A DNA stretch of 64,000 nt from contig NC_052352.1 of assembly GCF_009727055.1 (NCBI RefSeq), forward strand, positions 26,851,322 to 26,915,321. The letters are read 5' to 3'. This stretch comes from Benincasa hispida. Lineage: Eukaryota > Streptophyta > Magnoliopsida > Cucurbitales > Cucurbitaceae. The translations under genes were made by a program, and so were the position numbers. Below are positions 47,021 through 58,959 of this stretch, piece by piece; positions within the stretch are counted from its first letter, which is position 1, and each line of letters opens with the position of its first letter. The notes below the pieces were generated by a model. It was given only the letters and a program-made list of their open reading frames with translations. It had not been told where the DNA came from and made no database searches.

Positions 47021-47440
47021 GAATAGACAAACACTTAGTCCAAATGTTGAAAAGAAGGTTTGATCAGAATTTTGAAGGATAAAAGGTAAAGCAGTGCTAT
47101 TGCTACGAATTATCTAAGTGTTTAGTCAGAAAATACAAAGTGTGAGAAATGTTACTAAGTGTATGCATATAAGTCATCATGGCAGCGCAATAAATAACGC
47201 AAATAAAAGATAACGAACATCACAATAAATGATAAAGGATGATAAAGAAGAGGCTAATGCATACGGAAAGAATTGTTACTCAGTTGTATTAAAAATTAAC
47301 CAAGTATACAAGGAATTACAAATAACGCAATACAAAATTTTAAGCATGTACAAAGAATCAAATGATTAGCTTCTATACATAGGAAAATAATGAATGAAAT
47401 TAAAAATAAAAGAATGACTGTAATAAAAAAAATTGTAAAG
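47021..47440. other. Unassigned AT-rich segment
   Basis: Text with gcaataaataacgcaaat and several gcg words recalls the non-coding parts of gypsy elements. No boundary or gene is seen. It probably belongs with the ORF next to it. Confidence 0.4.
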
Positions 47441-48567
47441 TTATTGAGGAGGAGGTTCAGGTGGAGGATTTTGATGAGGTACGCGAGGAACTTCTTGGAA
47501 ATGCAGATGTTGTTGGTGATGCGAAAGCACCATGGGAACATGAAGATAGCCTGTCAAGAAGTTGAAATATTCATGGTTGCGCTCCGCTACTTGCCTTTGG
47601 TTTAGGTGTATCATATAAATATTGCATTGAATATTGATCAACACCTGCCTTGTCATAGCAACACTGCGTTGCAATTCTACTTGTCGCTCGTATATCTTAG
47701 TCATGCCCTGACAGAAGAGTTTTGATGGGAGAGAAGGGAACACATATCTGCAAGTCCAGCAGCTAAGATGGCAATGGTGGGTTGTGCCTGCTATGTTTTG
47801 CCATCATCGTTTTGGGGTTGGGCAGAAGTGCCTTCACCCAAATCACGTGGGTCATCAACATGCGGTGGTGGAAGGGAAAATTGCGGTGATGATGAAGGTG
47901 AGGATGGAGCTACTGGATATGCGGTTGGAGAATCAGGGGCAAGGAAAAGGTTGGTAAAATGTTTGAGGAGTGAGGAAGAAGGTTCTGCAGGAGGGCTTGG
48001 AGGGCGGATGATCAAAGGCAAAGGATCCAAGGGTTTAGGATCTTGCGGTGATGGCTCTTAGACTTTTTCCTTTCCTTTGTCAACCTTGCACTGTTTATTT
48101 GGTTTCGGCTGCTGCGGCGTAATTAAGTCGATCATGGTTCTTTTGGGTGGGAGTTTGGGGCAGTGTGGGGAATCTTTGAGAAGCATTCTCAAAATCTTGA
48201 AGTTGATGAGGCCATGTACTTCCGACATTGGTTCCTCTTCAATACCCACACCTAATGAGAGGCATAGGCTTGAGACTATCCGAGGAAAGAAATATTGGCC
48301 TCTTATGTGCCTCACAAAACCTCGAATCTGTCTTGCGATCAACTGGCCCACGTCTATTAGAATGCCACGTGTGATGCAATATGCGGCCATGACTCTATCC
48401 CTTGAAATTGTTTTGTCATGTGAAGTCGGGATGAGTCGTCGTTTCACCAAATAAACCCAAAGTCGCGCCTCTGGAAGCAGTGTCTTGGAAATAAGTGTTC
48501 TGATGCTTTTTAAGGAGACCGACCACTGAGTGCTCGGTTGCGTTAATACCTTCAGATCACGGTTCAA
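47441..48567 (-). pseudogene. Transposon-associated ORF (possible PF20167-like domain), broken
   Basis: From 48567 down, 169 codons read WSVSLKSIRTLISKTLLPEA, LWVYLVKRRLIPTSHDKTIS and RQIRGFVRHIRGQYFFPR. This resembles the domain called putative plant transposon protein, which is often found with Athila-like elements. A single in-frame stop at 48058-48060 is followed in the same frame by a Pro/Ser-rich tail (47791-48057), and a frameshift leads to a last part at 47441-47743 (KIYERQVELQRSVAMTR). Function unknown. Confidence 0.55.
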
Positions 48568-49689
48568 GGTTTAATTCAAGGTTTAAAGTGTTTAAATCTT
48601 AGAGCACATAGACCTAAGATCACGGTTCTAATATGATTAGCAACCCTAAAGCTTTAATCTTTAATCAGTTTAATAGGATTAAATTGGCTAATAAAAGGTT
48701 AAAGTGTAGCAAATCTATCTATAAGGGACCTTTTGTCTAAGGCAGATTCTGTCTAGGCTGGGGTATTTAAGTTGAGGGAAACGTAACACCCCTACCTGTG
48801 AACTTACCTGGAAAGGTGAATCAGATAGATTTGATGCATGCATGCAAGTTAAGGACAGTCAATTAAAGCATTTAAATGTGACTACTTGAACTTGTTCATA
48901 TTTCATAGACAAACATTGTTTATGAGTAGAGTTTAAAAAGACAACTTAGACTAAAATCAGTAGCCAGATTGTCTAGGTTAATAAACCTTAGGTAGAACAT
49001 TCAGTGGGAGGTACTTGGGGCACAACATGCTTCACTTAAACCTTTCACGTTTCTTCTAAATAGTCCACACCGTGAGATCTACTCTCGGCCTCGCAGCACC
49101 TTTAGCGTGTTCTTATAATGGATGGTGTTTGGGTAGGTCAATATCAAGGTGGATGGAGAGAGTGTTCATAGTAAGTGGAAACGGGAAGTGCTACAGCATA
49201 TCCCTCTTTCTCTCTCGTTAGGTCGAATAAAGTTACTGTGCATCGCCTCCCTGGAAGTGTCCCCCAACGGATGACAGTTTTATGCGTTTCTTTATTTAAT
49301 CTCTTATAAGAGGATAAGGTAACTTAGTCTCTTGTCCTAATCTTCTTCTTCCCTATGGTGGGCTCGTTAGGGTGGGAACCTGGCATCAAAAAAGAGGGGT
49401 TACACTTACGCAGAATAGTTAAAGGTTAACGATCCTGGACCAAAAAATGGTGGCTATTAGGTTCAGTTCCAAGAGTTGGTTCTGCCTAATGGTTGAGAAT
49501 GTCTCATCCCAGGGAACGGGCAACTGATCACCCCACCGGTGATGTTTGTCCTGCCTCACCGGGGGATTATTGTAAAATAGAAGTCTATAACTTAGGGTAC
49601 TTGAAATTGTTTTGCAAAACTAATTGGTTTAAAAGTGGTTTAACAAAAACTAATAAAGTTTTGTTCGTATTGTCAGTAACTTTTTCAAA
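48568..49689 (+). other. Leader of copia element 2 (5' LTR missing)
   Basis: Parallels 35690-36780 of element 1: gatcacggttctaat, taaagtgtagcaaatctatc, cacaccgtgagatct and ctcggcctcgcag. No LTR or primer site is found before it, so element 2 is truncated at its 5' side, at the junction with the transposon ORF at 48567. Confidence 0.65.
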
Positions 49690-50540
49690 ATGGAAACAAC
49701 CATGTTAACATTGCCAAGCGTCGAAAAACTTACCGGTGATAATCTCATGTTCACTCTCACAGAGGCTTGTCCTCCTATTCTAGATTCGAATGCCGCTCAA
49801 AATGTTCGGGGGGCATACGAGCGATAGACAAGGGCGAATGAGAAGGCTCGAGCCTACATTTTGGCAAGTCTTTCTGAAGTCTTGGCCAAGAAACATGAGC
49901 CTATGGTTTCAGCGCGTGAGATCATGGAGTCCCTACGGGGGATGTTTGGACAACCGTCTGAACATCTTATGCATGAGACTCTTAAATACATATTCAACTC
50001 CAAAATGGAAGAAGGCAGCACTGTTCGTGAACATGTGCTTAACATGATAGTCCACTTTAATGTGGTAGAATTGAATGGGTCTACCATCGATGAGGGCAGC
50101 CAGGTTAGCATAATCCTGCATTCTTTATTGGAGAGCTTCCTGCACTTTGTCAGTAATGTGATTCTTAACAAAATGAAATATAACCTTAAAACTCTCCTCA
50201 ACGAGTTGCATACATACCAATCTTTACTGAAAAGTAAGGAGAGGCAGAAGGGTGAGGCAAATGTTGTTTCATCCTCCAAGAAGTTCCATAGAGGTTCAAC
50301 CTCAGGAATGAAGTCTATACCTTCTGCTTCTAACTCTGCAAAGGGGAAGAAAAAGAAGGGTAGTAAGGTAAAAGGGAAAAACACCTGCTAACCCACCGCT
50401 TGTCGCCCCAAAGAGGCGTCCACAGGTTGCTAAGGGAAAGTGTTTCCACTGCAACCAAGATGGACACTAGAATAGGAACTGTCCTTGGGATCTGAAAGAG
50501 AAGAAAGTAGCCAAGGCTGATAAAAGTAAATGTGATTTAC
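49690..50540 (+). pseudogene. Copia element 2 gag (broken)
   Basis: Starts METTMLTLPSVEKLTGDN, then has an internal deletion and a stop TAG at 49825-49827 where element 1 has Trp. The main frame at 49861-50391 reads LAKKHEPMVSAREIMESLRG, YIFNSKMEEGSTVREHVLNM and a Lys/Ser-rich tail. The zinc knuckle at about 50435-50485 keeps C-x2-C-x4-H-x4-C (KCFHCNQDGH, then NRNC), but a stop lies after the His (50468-50470). Confidence 0.8.
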
Positions 50541-50820
50541 TCGTTTTTGAAACTTGTTTTGTGGAGAATGATGGTTCTACCTGGATAATTGATTCGGGCG
50601 CCACTAACCATGTTTGTTCTTCTTTTTAGGGGATTAGATCTTGGCGACAGCTCAAGGCTGGTGAGATGATGATGCGAGTAGGAACTGGACACGTTATCTC
50701 AGCTGTAGTAGTGGGAGGACTCCAGTTAGCTTTACATAATAGGTTTCTTATTTTAAATGATGTATATATTGTTCCCGAACTAAAAAGAAACCTCATTTCT
50801 GTAAAGTGTTTATTGCAATA
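50541..50820 (+). pseudogene. Copia element 2 protease (broken)
   Basis: Keeps the active-site block WIIDSGATNHVCSSF, then a stop at 50627-50629 where element 1 has Gln. It continues RSWRQLKAGEMMMRVGTGH and PELKRNLISVK. The protease would cut the polyprotein. Confidence 0.8.
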
Positions 50821-52190
50821 TAAATTATACTATCTCGTTTAATGTGGATAAAGCATTTATTCATAAAGATAGTGTTTTTATTTGCACAATAAATCTGGAA
50901 TCAAATTTATACGTGCTAAGGCTTTTAGCCATTAATTCCCTCCATAATACTGAATTGTTCAGAGCTGCCGTAACTCAATCAAAACGTCGACGTATTTCTC
51001 CAAAAGAAAATGCCCAACTTTGGCATCTTCTTTTAGGGCACATCAATCTCAATAGGATTGAGAGATTGGTAAAGAATGGACTTCTAAGTGAGTTAGAAGA
51101 AAATTCTTTACCAGTGTGCGAATCTTGCCTCGAGAGTAAGATGACTAAACGACCTTTTATTGGAAAAGGTTATAGAGCCAAGAAGCCTCTTGAGTTAGTA
51201 CATTTTGGCCTTTGTGGTCCTATGAATGTACGAGTTTGAGGTGGCTATGAGTATTTTATTAGTTTCACTGATGATTACTCCAGATACGGGTATGTTTATC
51301 TTATGCAACGGAAGTCTAAATCCTTTGTAAAGTTCATAGAGTTCAAGGCTGAAGTTGAAAACACATTAGATGGACAGATCAAAACACTTCGATCGGATCG
51401 AGATAAAGAGTTTTTGGACTTGAAATTCCAGGACTATTTGATAGAACATGGAATAATTTTCCAACTCTCAGCGCTGGGTACACCTCAGTAGAATGGTGTA
51501 GCGGAGAGGAGAAATAGGACCTTGTTAGACATGGTTCATTCGATGATGAGTTACGCTTCCTTACCGGACTCGTTTTGTGGTTTTGCAGTGGAGACTACGG
51601 TATATATACTTAACTGTGTTCCCTCCAAGAGTGTTACAAGAACACCTCTGAAATTGTGGAACGGGCAGAAAGCTAGTTTACATCACTTCTGCATTTGGGG
51701 TTTCCCTACACATGTGCTTGAGGCTAATCCCAAGAAGTTAGAACCACGGTCGAGGTTATGCCTCTTTGTAGGCTACCCCAAAGGTACACGCGGGGGTTAT
51801 TTTTATGATCTAACGGAATATAGGGTATTTGTTTCAACAAATGCTACTTTCCTAGAGGAGGATCATATAAGAGAGCACAGTCCACGAAGCAAAGTAGTGT
51901 TGCGTGAGCTTTCCAATGAAACTACTGAAACATCAACAAGAGTTGTTGAAGAGCCTGCTACATCAGCAAGAGTTGTTGATGGGAGTTCATCCAGTAGGTC
52001 AGTTCCACCTCAAGAGTTAAGGGAACCTCAACATAGTGGGAGGGTTGCGAACCCACCCGTTCTCTATCTAGGTTTCACGAAAATCCTTGCTATGGTAGCA
52101 GATGGCAACATTGAGGATCCATTGTCTTATAAGAAGGCAATGGAGGATGTTAACCGGGATGAATGGGTTAAGGCCATGATCTCGAGATAG
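50821..52190 (+). pseudogene. Copia element 2 integrase and linker (broken)
   Basis: 50844-51239 holds the zinc region LWHLLLGHINLNRIERLVKN and CESCLESKMTKRPF. Stops at 51237-51239 and 51489-51491 interrupt the core (GGYEYFISFTDDYSRYGYVY, then TLRSDRDKEFLDL, where the usual G of DRGGEF is changed). 51522-52190 carries MVHSMMSYASLPDSFCGFAV, FVGYPKGTRGGYFYDLTEY and the Ser/Thr-Val linker to RT. Confidence 0.85.
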
Positions 52191-52811
52191 AGTCGATGTA
52201 CTTCAACTCAGTATGGGATCTTGTAGATCAGCCTGATGGGGTAAGACCTATAGGTTGTAAATGGATCTACAAGCGCAAACGGGGTGCCGATGGGAAGGTA
52301 ACAGACCTTTAAGGCTCACTTTGGCAAAGGGTTATACCCAGGTAGAGGGAGTTGACTATGAGGAGAGTTTCTCGCCTGTTGCCCATGTTAGTCGATCCGC
52401 AATCCTCCTGTCCATTGCAACTTATTATAATTATAAGATTCTGGCAATAGACAAGACGACTTTCTAAATGGCAATCTCGAGGAGACCATTTACATGGTGC
52501 AACTCGAGGAATTCAAATAGCCCAAGGTCAAGAGAAAAAGGTTTTTGAATTGGTCCATTTATGGACTGAAACAAGCATCTCGATCTTGAACATAACGGTT
52601 TGATACTGCCGATCAGTATTTGGCTTTGACCAAACGTTGTTGAACCTTGTGTCTACAAGAAGATCATCAACGCTTCAGTAGTCTTCTTAGTGTTGTACGT
52701 AGACGATATCCTACTCATGGGATTGATGTAGGTCTATTGATTGCAGTTAGATTGGCTAGCGACCCAATTCCAATGAAAGATTTGGGAGAGGCTCGTTTGT
52801 TCTAGGTAAAC
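52191..52811 (+). pseudogene. Copia element 2 reverse transcriptase, first part (broken)
   Basis: Shifted frames read WIYKRKRGADGK-type text, AKGYTQVEGVDYEESFSPVA, then VVFLVLYVDDILLMG-type text around 52675-52725 with the YVDD motif. The RT is interrupted at 52811, within FVLGK-type text, by a solo LTR and resumes at 54459. Confidence 0.75.
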
Positions 52812-54458
52812 TGATAATGGGCAGAATACGTTATTACAGTGCTAAGTTCTAAACATGCTGGCTTGTGTTGATAAAATATATAATTGCGTCCAAAAAGCAT
52901 TAAGTATATAACATTATGGTCGCATGCGTTCATCGTATAGAACAGTTAATTTTTGTATTTTTTATGGCAGAATATGGCGTTGACGCAAGGTGAAAACGCG
53001 ATCACAAGAAATCAACGGTCGAGCGCAGCATTACCGCAAGGCTTTGTGGTGATTTGTGCTTGCAAACATCTGCTAGAAGGATTGTCCGCATAGAGCAGCG
53101 CAACATTGTGGGCGCATCTGGGTGAAAGGCATAATTAATCACGATGGGACAGAAAGCTGATGATGGTTGAATCCAAATTATGTTGACAAGCCGTTAATTA
53201 TAACAAGTACACTTAGCTTTTCGGTGACAAATATTTGGCGCATCAGTCAGAGAATAAAGCCATCCCATCTGTGCAATCATAAGAATGAAACTGCCTTTCA
53301 ACCTCGAAGCTCTATAAATAATGAAGGCATCTTCAGAAAAGAAGTTCAGCAAGTTCGGTTCTTTTTTTGTATTCATAGTTTAGCCTTGTCCATAGTTTTC
53401 CTTTTTATTTTAAGACGGAGTGAGAGAGAGAAGAGATGTCGGAAGATCGCTCAGGGGCAACTCAAGAGAGGAAACCCGAGGTGTAGAAAGGCGAGAGCGG
53501 GCCAACTCTCGTGAGAGTGAGATTATTTTTTTGAACAAGAGTAGAAAAGACAGTGTAAAAGCCTGGGAAGCAAGAGATTGCTACCAGGCTCTTTATTCTC
53601 TTCTTGCATTGTTATTTTGTATTTCAAATTTATATTTATACAATGGAAGTTCTCATTCTACATCTGTTCACTCTTTTAGCACGTATGAGTAGTTAAACTA
53701 ATCGAATGGGTTGAGAAGAACTAAGCTAACATGACCTAGGATCTTCATTGCATGCGATTATCTTGTTTTATGCTGTGCTCAACATCCCTTTAGAGCTATT
53801 CGAGAGAGAGTTTAAAGAAAGAACCTAAAGACTCGAGAGAGCTAGGTTAGAATTGCATAAAGAAGAGATAGGGACTTAGAGATAAGCTCTGTTTGTCAAT
53901 CTGCATCGCATGCACCCTAGAGATAGGTATGATATTATGTAGTCGCCTTACTTGTGTGTGTGTCATTTTTTCATCGAATAAATAAGAATAGAGGCTTATG
54001 TGTAGGTCCTATAGACTTATCGCATATATCGCATGCGTTCTAGCATTAGAAGCCGTAGTATTTGCATCGAGAGATGGTTTACTATTGTATGTGTGTTGCA
54101 TGGTCACATAACATGAACGCATCTTAGGAAATGTTAGCTGAATCCCTTCTCAACTCGTTCACCGCATACTCATCGCATCTTCTGTTTTATCAACTCTTTT
54201 AGAAACTCCGCCACATTTGTTTATTTTATTTTATTATCACAAACAACAAACCAAACAATTATTTGAGTTATCGGTTACTGCAAAGTCTTCCTAAAAATTA
54301 CCACCGCATACCGTTTTCCCAAGTCCCTGAGTTCGACCCTGGACTTACCAGGAAACTCAGCGGGGTTTATGCTTGATTCCACTGAGAAAAATTATTGCTC
54401 AACGCAATTCCATCACTACATTTCATTCCATATTTCCACCTTATAAAATAATGCATCA
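52812..54458 (-). mobile_element. Solo LTR related to the Athila-like LTRs, inserted in copia element 2
   Basis: About 1647 bp. On the plus strand it begins tgataatgggcag and ends atgcatca. It matches the reverse complement of the 15.7 and 24.0 kb LTRs along its length (gcgtccaaaaagcatt, gtcgcatgcgttcatcg, gttcgaccctggacttacc), with clear divergence. Relative to the plus strand it lies opposite to the Athila-like element, so that element's minus-strand sense reads along the plus strand here. Flanks taaac (52807-52811) and tatac (54459-54463) agree in 4 of 5 bases, as for a 5-bp target duplication. No internal region remains, as expected after LTR-LTR recombination. Confidence 0.85.
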
Positions 54459-54774
54459 TATACAGATCTTTCGGGTAACAAAGTGCTAGCACTGTTTCAG
54501 GCATCGTACATTGACAAGATATTGCTCAAGTACTCAATGCAGGACTCCAAGAGGGGCCTACTGCTGTTCAGGTATGGAGTCACTTTGTCTAAAGACATAT
54601 GTCCTAAGACACCTTAAGAGGTTGAGGAGATGAGACGGTTCAGTCTAACCCAGGCCATTTTAATGTTGCTGACCCATTTACGAAGGCTCTAAAACGGCTA
54701 TTACGTATTTGAGGGTTACCTACGGAGCATGGCCTCCAGGATCGCCCTGCTGGCTGAACTAGGGAAAGTGGGAG
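54459..54774 (+). pseudogene. Copia element 2, RT remnant and RNase H end
   Basis: Resumes at SGNKVLALFQASYIDKILLK, then YSMQDSKRG and KDICPKTP, and jumps through a deletion to ADPFTKAL, the end of RNase H. A polypurine tract (gggaaagtgggaga) at about 54763-54776 leads into the 3' LTR. Confidence 0.75.
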
Positions 54775-56887
54775 ATTTTTATTGTACTAGGCTTTTATTG
54801 CCCTTAAAGTCTGCGTGTCCTGTAGTTTGTAAATAGATCTTGTACGACGCTTGTGTTGTTAATATATGATATTTACTTCACATCTTGTTTTTTGCTCAGT
54901 TACTTGTTTTATTTGCTTGACCACAAACCAAATAAACATAAAATCCCTGGTTATATGTATGTGATTCAAACATGTATGTGGTGACATACAAGTGGGATCA
55001 TATCTTGAGTGGATAACTAAAATGGTCTGTAGTATATGGATATAGGAGGGAAACCTTATCCTAAGCAACGCTACGGATAGCGGCTCGCTTTGTGGAATGG
55101 TCACAAGTGTGTGGACTTATCATAGATGGTCTAATCCTGATCATATCGTGTTGGGGTACATACGAGCGAGGCATCCTATAAAAGAGTTTGTATAAGACCT
55201 GACCACAATTGTTAACATCTCGTTATATAACACCGTTATTGACAGAGACTTCGCTTCACTAGGATGACCATATGTCATAACCTCAAATCCTAGTGAGTTG
55301 GGAACCTCTGGCCATTAGAGTGGTCCTTTGATTTTATATGGGTGCAAGTGGCCAGGTTGTTCGATTCAAACCTACCATTTTGGGGATCATCTGATTTGGG
55401 CAGCTGGGAAACTCAGCTACACAAGAGTGGAATTCAACTTCTTTCCCAGAAGTAGGGTAAAGTAGATAGATAGGCCTTAAGTTGATTAGAGGCTTGAACT
55501 GATGTGGCGCACACACCTTCTTTTGGCCCGAGAGGTTTCACGCATAGTTGGACTATGTTGTATTGTTTTCATTTAGAGAAATTAGTGGTATTAAGACTGA
55601 AGATGTAATACAGGGGCAAAACGTTATAATTACGGCCAGCTGTACTTAGAGCATCTGTGAAAGGTCAACGTACGTCATGACTCTTGGCGGATGGACACGA
55701 GAAGTATATTGTGGATACGGAAGAGTTCATCTGTTGGTCTTTATGAAAATGCCTGACAGTCGGATGGTGATCATCGGTGGTTAAAGAGTTTAGTCAGCTA
55801 ATTCACTGACCGTATGGAGCTTCAGAGCACAAGGTCCATTAGGTTCCCTGGTAGCTTGATTAAGTCAGGAACCAGTGTTTTGTTAATTTGAAATGTTTAA
55901 ATTGACAAGAGAAAGTTTGATTATATATGATATAATTGGACTGGTTAATTATATATGATATAATTGGCTAAATGTATGAGATACATTATTTTAGAGGAAA
56001 TTAGATATAAATATTATTTATATCAAGTAGAGGAGAAAATACTATAGTAGATATGTGATATCAAACTATAGGAGAAATATATTATATGATTATATTTATT
56101 AATATTTTAATTGGTTAATTATATGATAATTAATCCAAAAATCATGTTTGACGTGGGTTAGTGGGGCAGCGTCGGTTATTGTAATCGATGAATTAAAATG
56201 AAAATTGTTTTCATTTTGGTTGGTTCATCAAATCGTCCAAAGAGAAATTAGAGAGATCGCGCTGGTGAATCGTAAACGATCGCTTAAGCATTTCGAGAGC
56301 CTATACGATAGTCACTTTCTGCCTAAAAAATCTTCAACCTCGCGCCTAAACGATCGCAGTGTGTCTCAAGTTTGCTAAATGATCGTATACCATTTCCTAA
56401 ATGATCGTTCAGTAAAACCTACACGATCGTGTAGTGTCTCCTAAACGATAAGCATTATGCTATACGATAGCGCCTTTTTCCATCCCACTTGCTTATCCCC
56501 TACACGATCCGTGCTTCCTCTTTCCTCTACCAAATTTACCAAAGACCATGCTTTGGGTTCTCACTCCAAGAATACCTGGTGCTCTTTTCTGGTGGTTTCA
56601 TCCCCGCGGCATTCGTGTTCGTGCGGTTGTTCGTGCTGCTGTAGTCGACGCTGTGCTGGCCGTTGGTTGATTAGGTGGAGGGTTCCACTGCGTTGAGTTC
56701 TGAAGATTGAAGATTGTCTTCAACTGGTATGACACTCTCTTCCTTGTTATATCTTGTTTATAGCATGCCGATAATTACTGTGTATTTGCATAACTGTATG
56801 TTTGAATGTATATTGTTGTATTTCGGTCACTGTGAAATCGGAGCAATCCAAACGCGCTCATGTAATTCTTCGGTAAGAGATCCTTCA
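54775..56887 (+). repeat. 3' LTR of copia element 2
   Basis: Diverged from LTRs A-D but collinear with them: tgtagtttgtaaa near the start, acatacaagtgg, ataggatgacc-type blocks, the doubled attatatatgatataatt motif (55920-55965), CGATCG words (56275-56510), tgggttctcac, then gatccttca at the end. The start lies just after the polypurine tract, to within a few bases. Confidence 0.75.
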
Positions 56888-58250
56888 GCAACAACCATCT
56901 TTTGCCTTCTTGAATGTTTACAGTGCTCCAAGATTAGCTTTCTTGAATTCTTGACTAATCTTTTCTTGTTCTTGTAGGCTATGATACGACTTTGTTGGGC
57001 CTTTCCACTTCGTAATGAGGCCCAAAACGAGAGAAAACATAAACGAGCTGAAGCTCTGGAGAAAGGAAAAACAAATGGCAAGGAAATTGCCACGTGAAAG
57101 TTAATCCTCCCTTACATGTTTAAGGATAGGATTTAGCTAACCCATTAACCCTTTTCATATTGCAATCAATCTGATACTTTCTTCATTTTCATCATTTTTA
57201 TCCAGAGAGAAAACAAGAGAGAGTGTGTAGATGCAGAGGGTCCTGAAAACCAATTTGAGGAAGAAGAAGATGAAGATGAGCTAAAGTCTTGCATGCGGAG
57301 AAGAAAAGAAGAAGAGAATGCAGGGATTTTAACGTGGTTCCACAATCAGAGGCCTACATCCATGAAGAAGCTGAAGAATGTTATTTCTTGAAGAGATCAG
57401 AGGAAAAATACAAATAAATGTTGAGTTTTTGAAGTAATTTCTATGTAGTTGTTAGCTTACAACTATTATCCTTTATATAGAGGATTTACAGTAGTTACTA
57501 AATGTATGTAAAAGTTAATTTCATACTATTTGTTACTAATTTCTCAACAATATGGCCGACCAGAGAGTTTGTCGAGAAGCAGGACTTGGGGATTTGTCAT
57601 TTATTGCACACAACCATGGTGGTTTTTCGTATAGTGGGTTTGGATTTGGAAGCACTTGTACTTTTTAATAAATTCAATAAATAAGAAAATTTCTAGTTCA
57701 TAAGATTGTTGAAAATTTCTCGAGAGTTTCTTGAAGGCATTGCTTAGACTTAAAGTTCTTGGTTTTAATACTCTTCTCTTTTGGTTTTTAGATTTTATGG
57801 AGTTGAGGATAACATCCGATGAGGCTTTGACTTTGAAGTTACCTAATGGTGTTTGGAGGAGGGTGTTGTCTCTCTTTCTTATTATTACATATACTTTGTG
57901 TTTTATGATTAAGGGTCATAACTCCTTTTTTGTTATTAAGTATATTGTGTCCAAATGAGTTTTATTCATGAAGTTGTTAGTGTTGTAATATTGAAAGTAC
58001 TTATATAGAATTGTAATTTTGGAATTATTCATATAAATTTTAGTTTACTAACGTTGGAGACATAAAATTGTGATTATATATTATTTGTTTATATGGTCGA
58101 CAAGATTGGAAATATGTGTGTTGTTTATTTGGTTGATGAATATTGTTTGTTTTATATATATCAATGTGATTGTTGGATCTTAAAACCAGAGCAATTATGT
58201 AGAAAATTTATAATAGTACGTTTTTTTTTTTGTAAAAAAACACATACAAA
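56888..58250. other. Unassigned sequence
   Basis: 57240-57330 is GA-rich (gaagaagaagatgaagatga) and could be an old exon or UTR of a lost gene, but no protein family is recognisable. Open frames at 57502-57684, 57731-57958 and 58093-58329 show no domains. The later part may belong to the CACTA element ending at 58569. Confidence 0.4.
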
Positions 58251-58569
58251 TTTGACAAGAAAAACATATCAAGTATTCCTTAAGTTGTCAGTTTTTGGGT
58301 GTCAAGAAGAAATTATTTTTGACAAGTAAAAACTATCAAGTTATGAAAACTTTGATCCATAATAAATGTCAAGAATTTAGATACTTGACACTTAAAATAA
58401 GTCAGTAGATCTCACATTCTTGACAGTTATAACATATCAAGTAAATTACAATTTGACGTGTTTAGGCAATCAAAAAATTTATCTTATTCTTGACATGAGA
58501 TTACTTGACGTTTTTAAAACAATACTTGACTGCGAAAAAATGTCAAGTAATATAATTTTTGTAGTAGTG
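58251..58569. mobile_element. Right-hand end of a second CACTA element
   Basis: Ends tttttgtagtagtg at 58569, complement of a CACTACTACAAAAA terminus. The preceding 300 bases repeat ttgaca, tgtcaa and atatcaagt in both orientations, as in CACTA subterminal regions. The 3-bp target duplication would be ttg (58570-58572). The left end is not found in the window. Confidence 0.65.
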
Positions 58570-58601
58570 TTGTGATTTAACACTAAGAATCATAAATGAG
58601 C

Positions 58602-58642
<41 letters not shown>

Positions 58643-58909
58643 AGTGAGCACTAATTACTACTATACTAAAAGTTTAGGATTTAGGATTAAAGGGGATTTT
58701 TTTTTCTCAATTTAAACTCTAATCTCAAAGTTGATAGTACAAGTTTAGGTATTTCTTCCCTAAAACATCTTTCAATTTCTAGAAAATTATTCCTAAGGTA
58801 CTCTTTATTTCAAAGTTTTTATAAGATAATCAAGTAAACATGAGTTCTAAGACAAGATGGATGTTCTCAATCATATAAAGCAATTCCTCATTAAGCTAGT
58901 ACTATAACT
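58570..58909. other. AT-rich intergenic DNA
   Basis: A poly-T run of about 30 bases at 58607-58635 is the only feature seen. Confidence 0.6.
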
Positions 58910-58959
58910 TTATTATTATTTTTTCTTAGAATAGGTGATATTATTATACAACAACAAGG

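Noticed and set aside
49854..50384. 176-codon minus-strand ORF over copia gag
   Set aside because: Antisense shadow; the plus frame at 49861-50391 carries the gag motifs.
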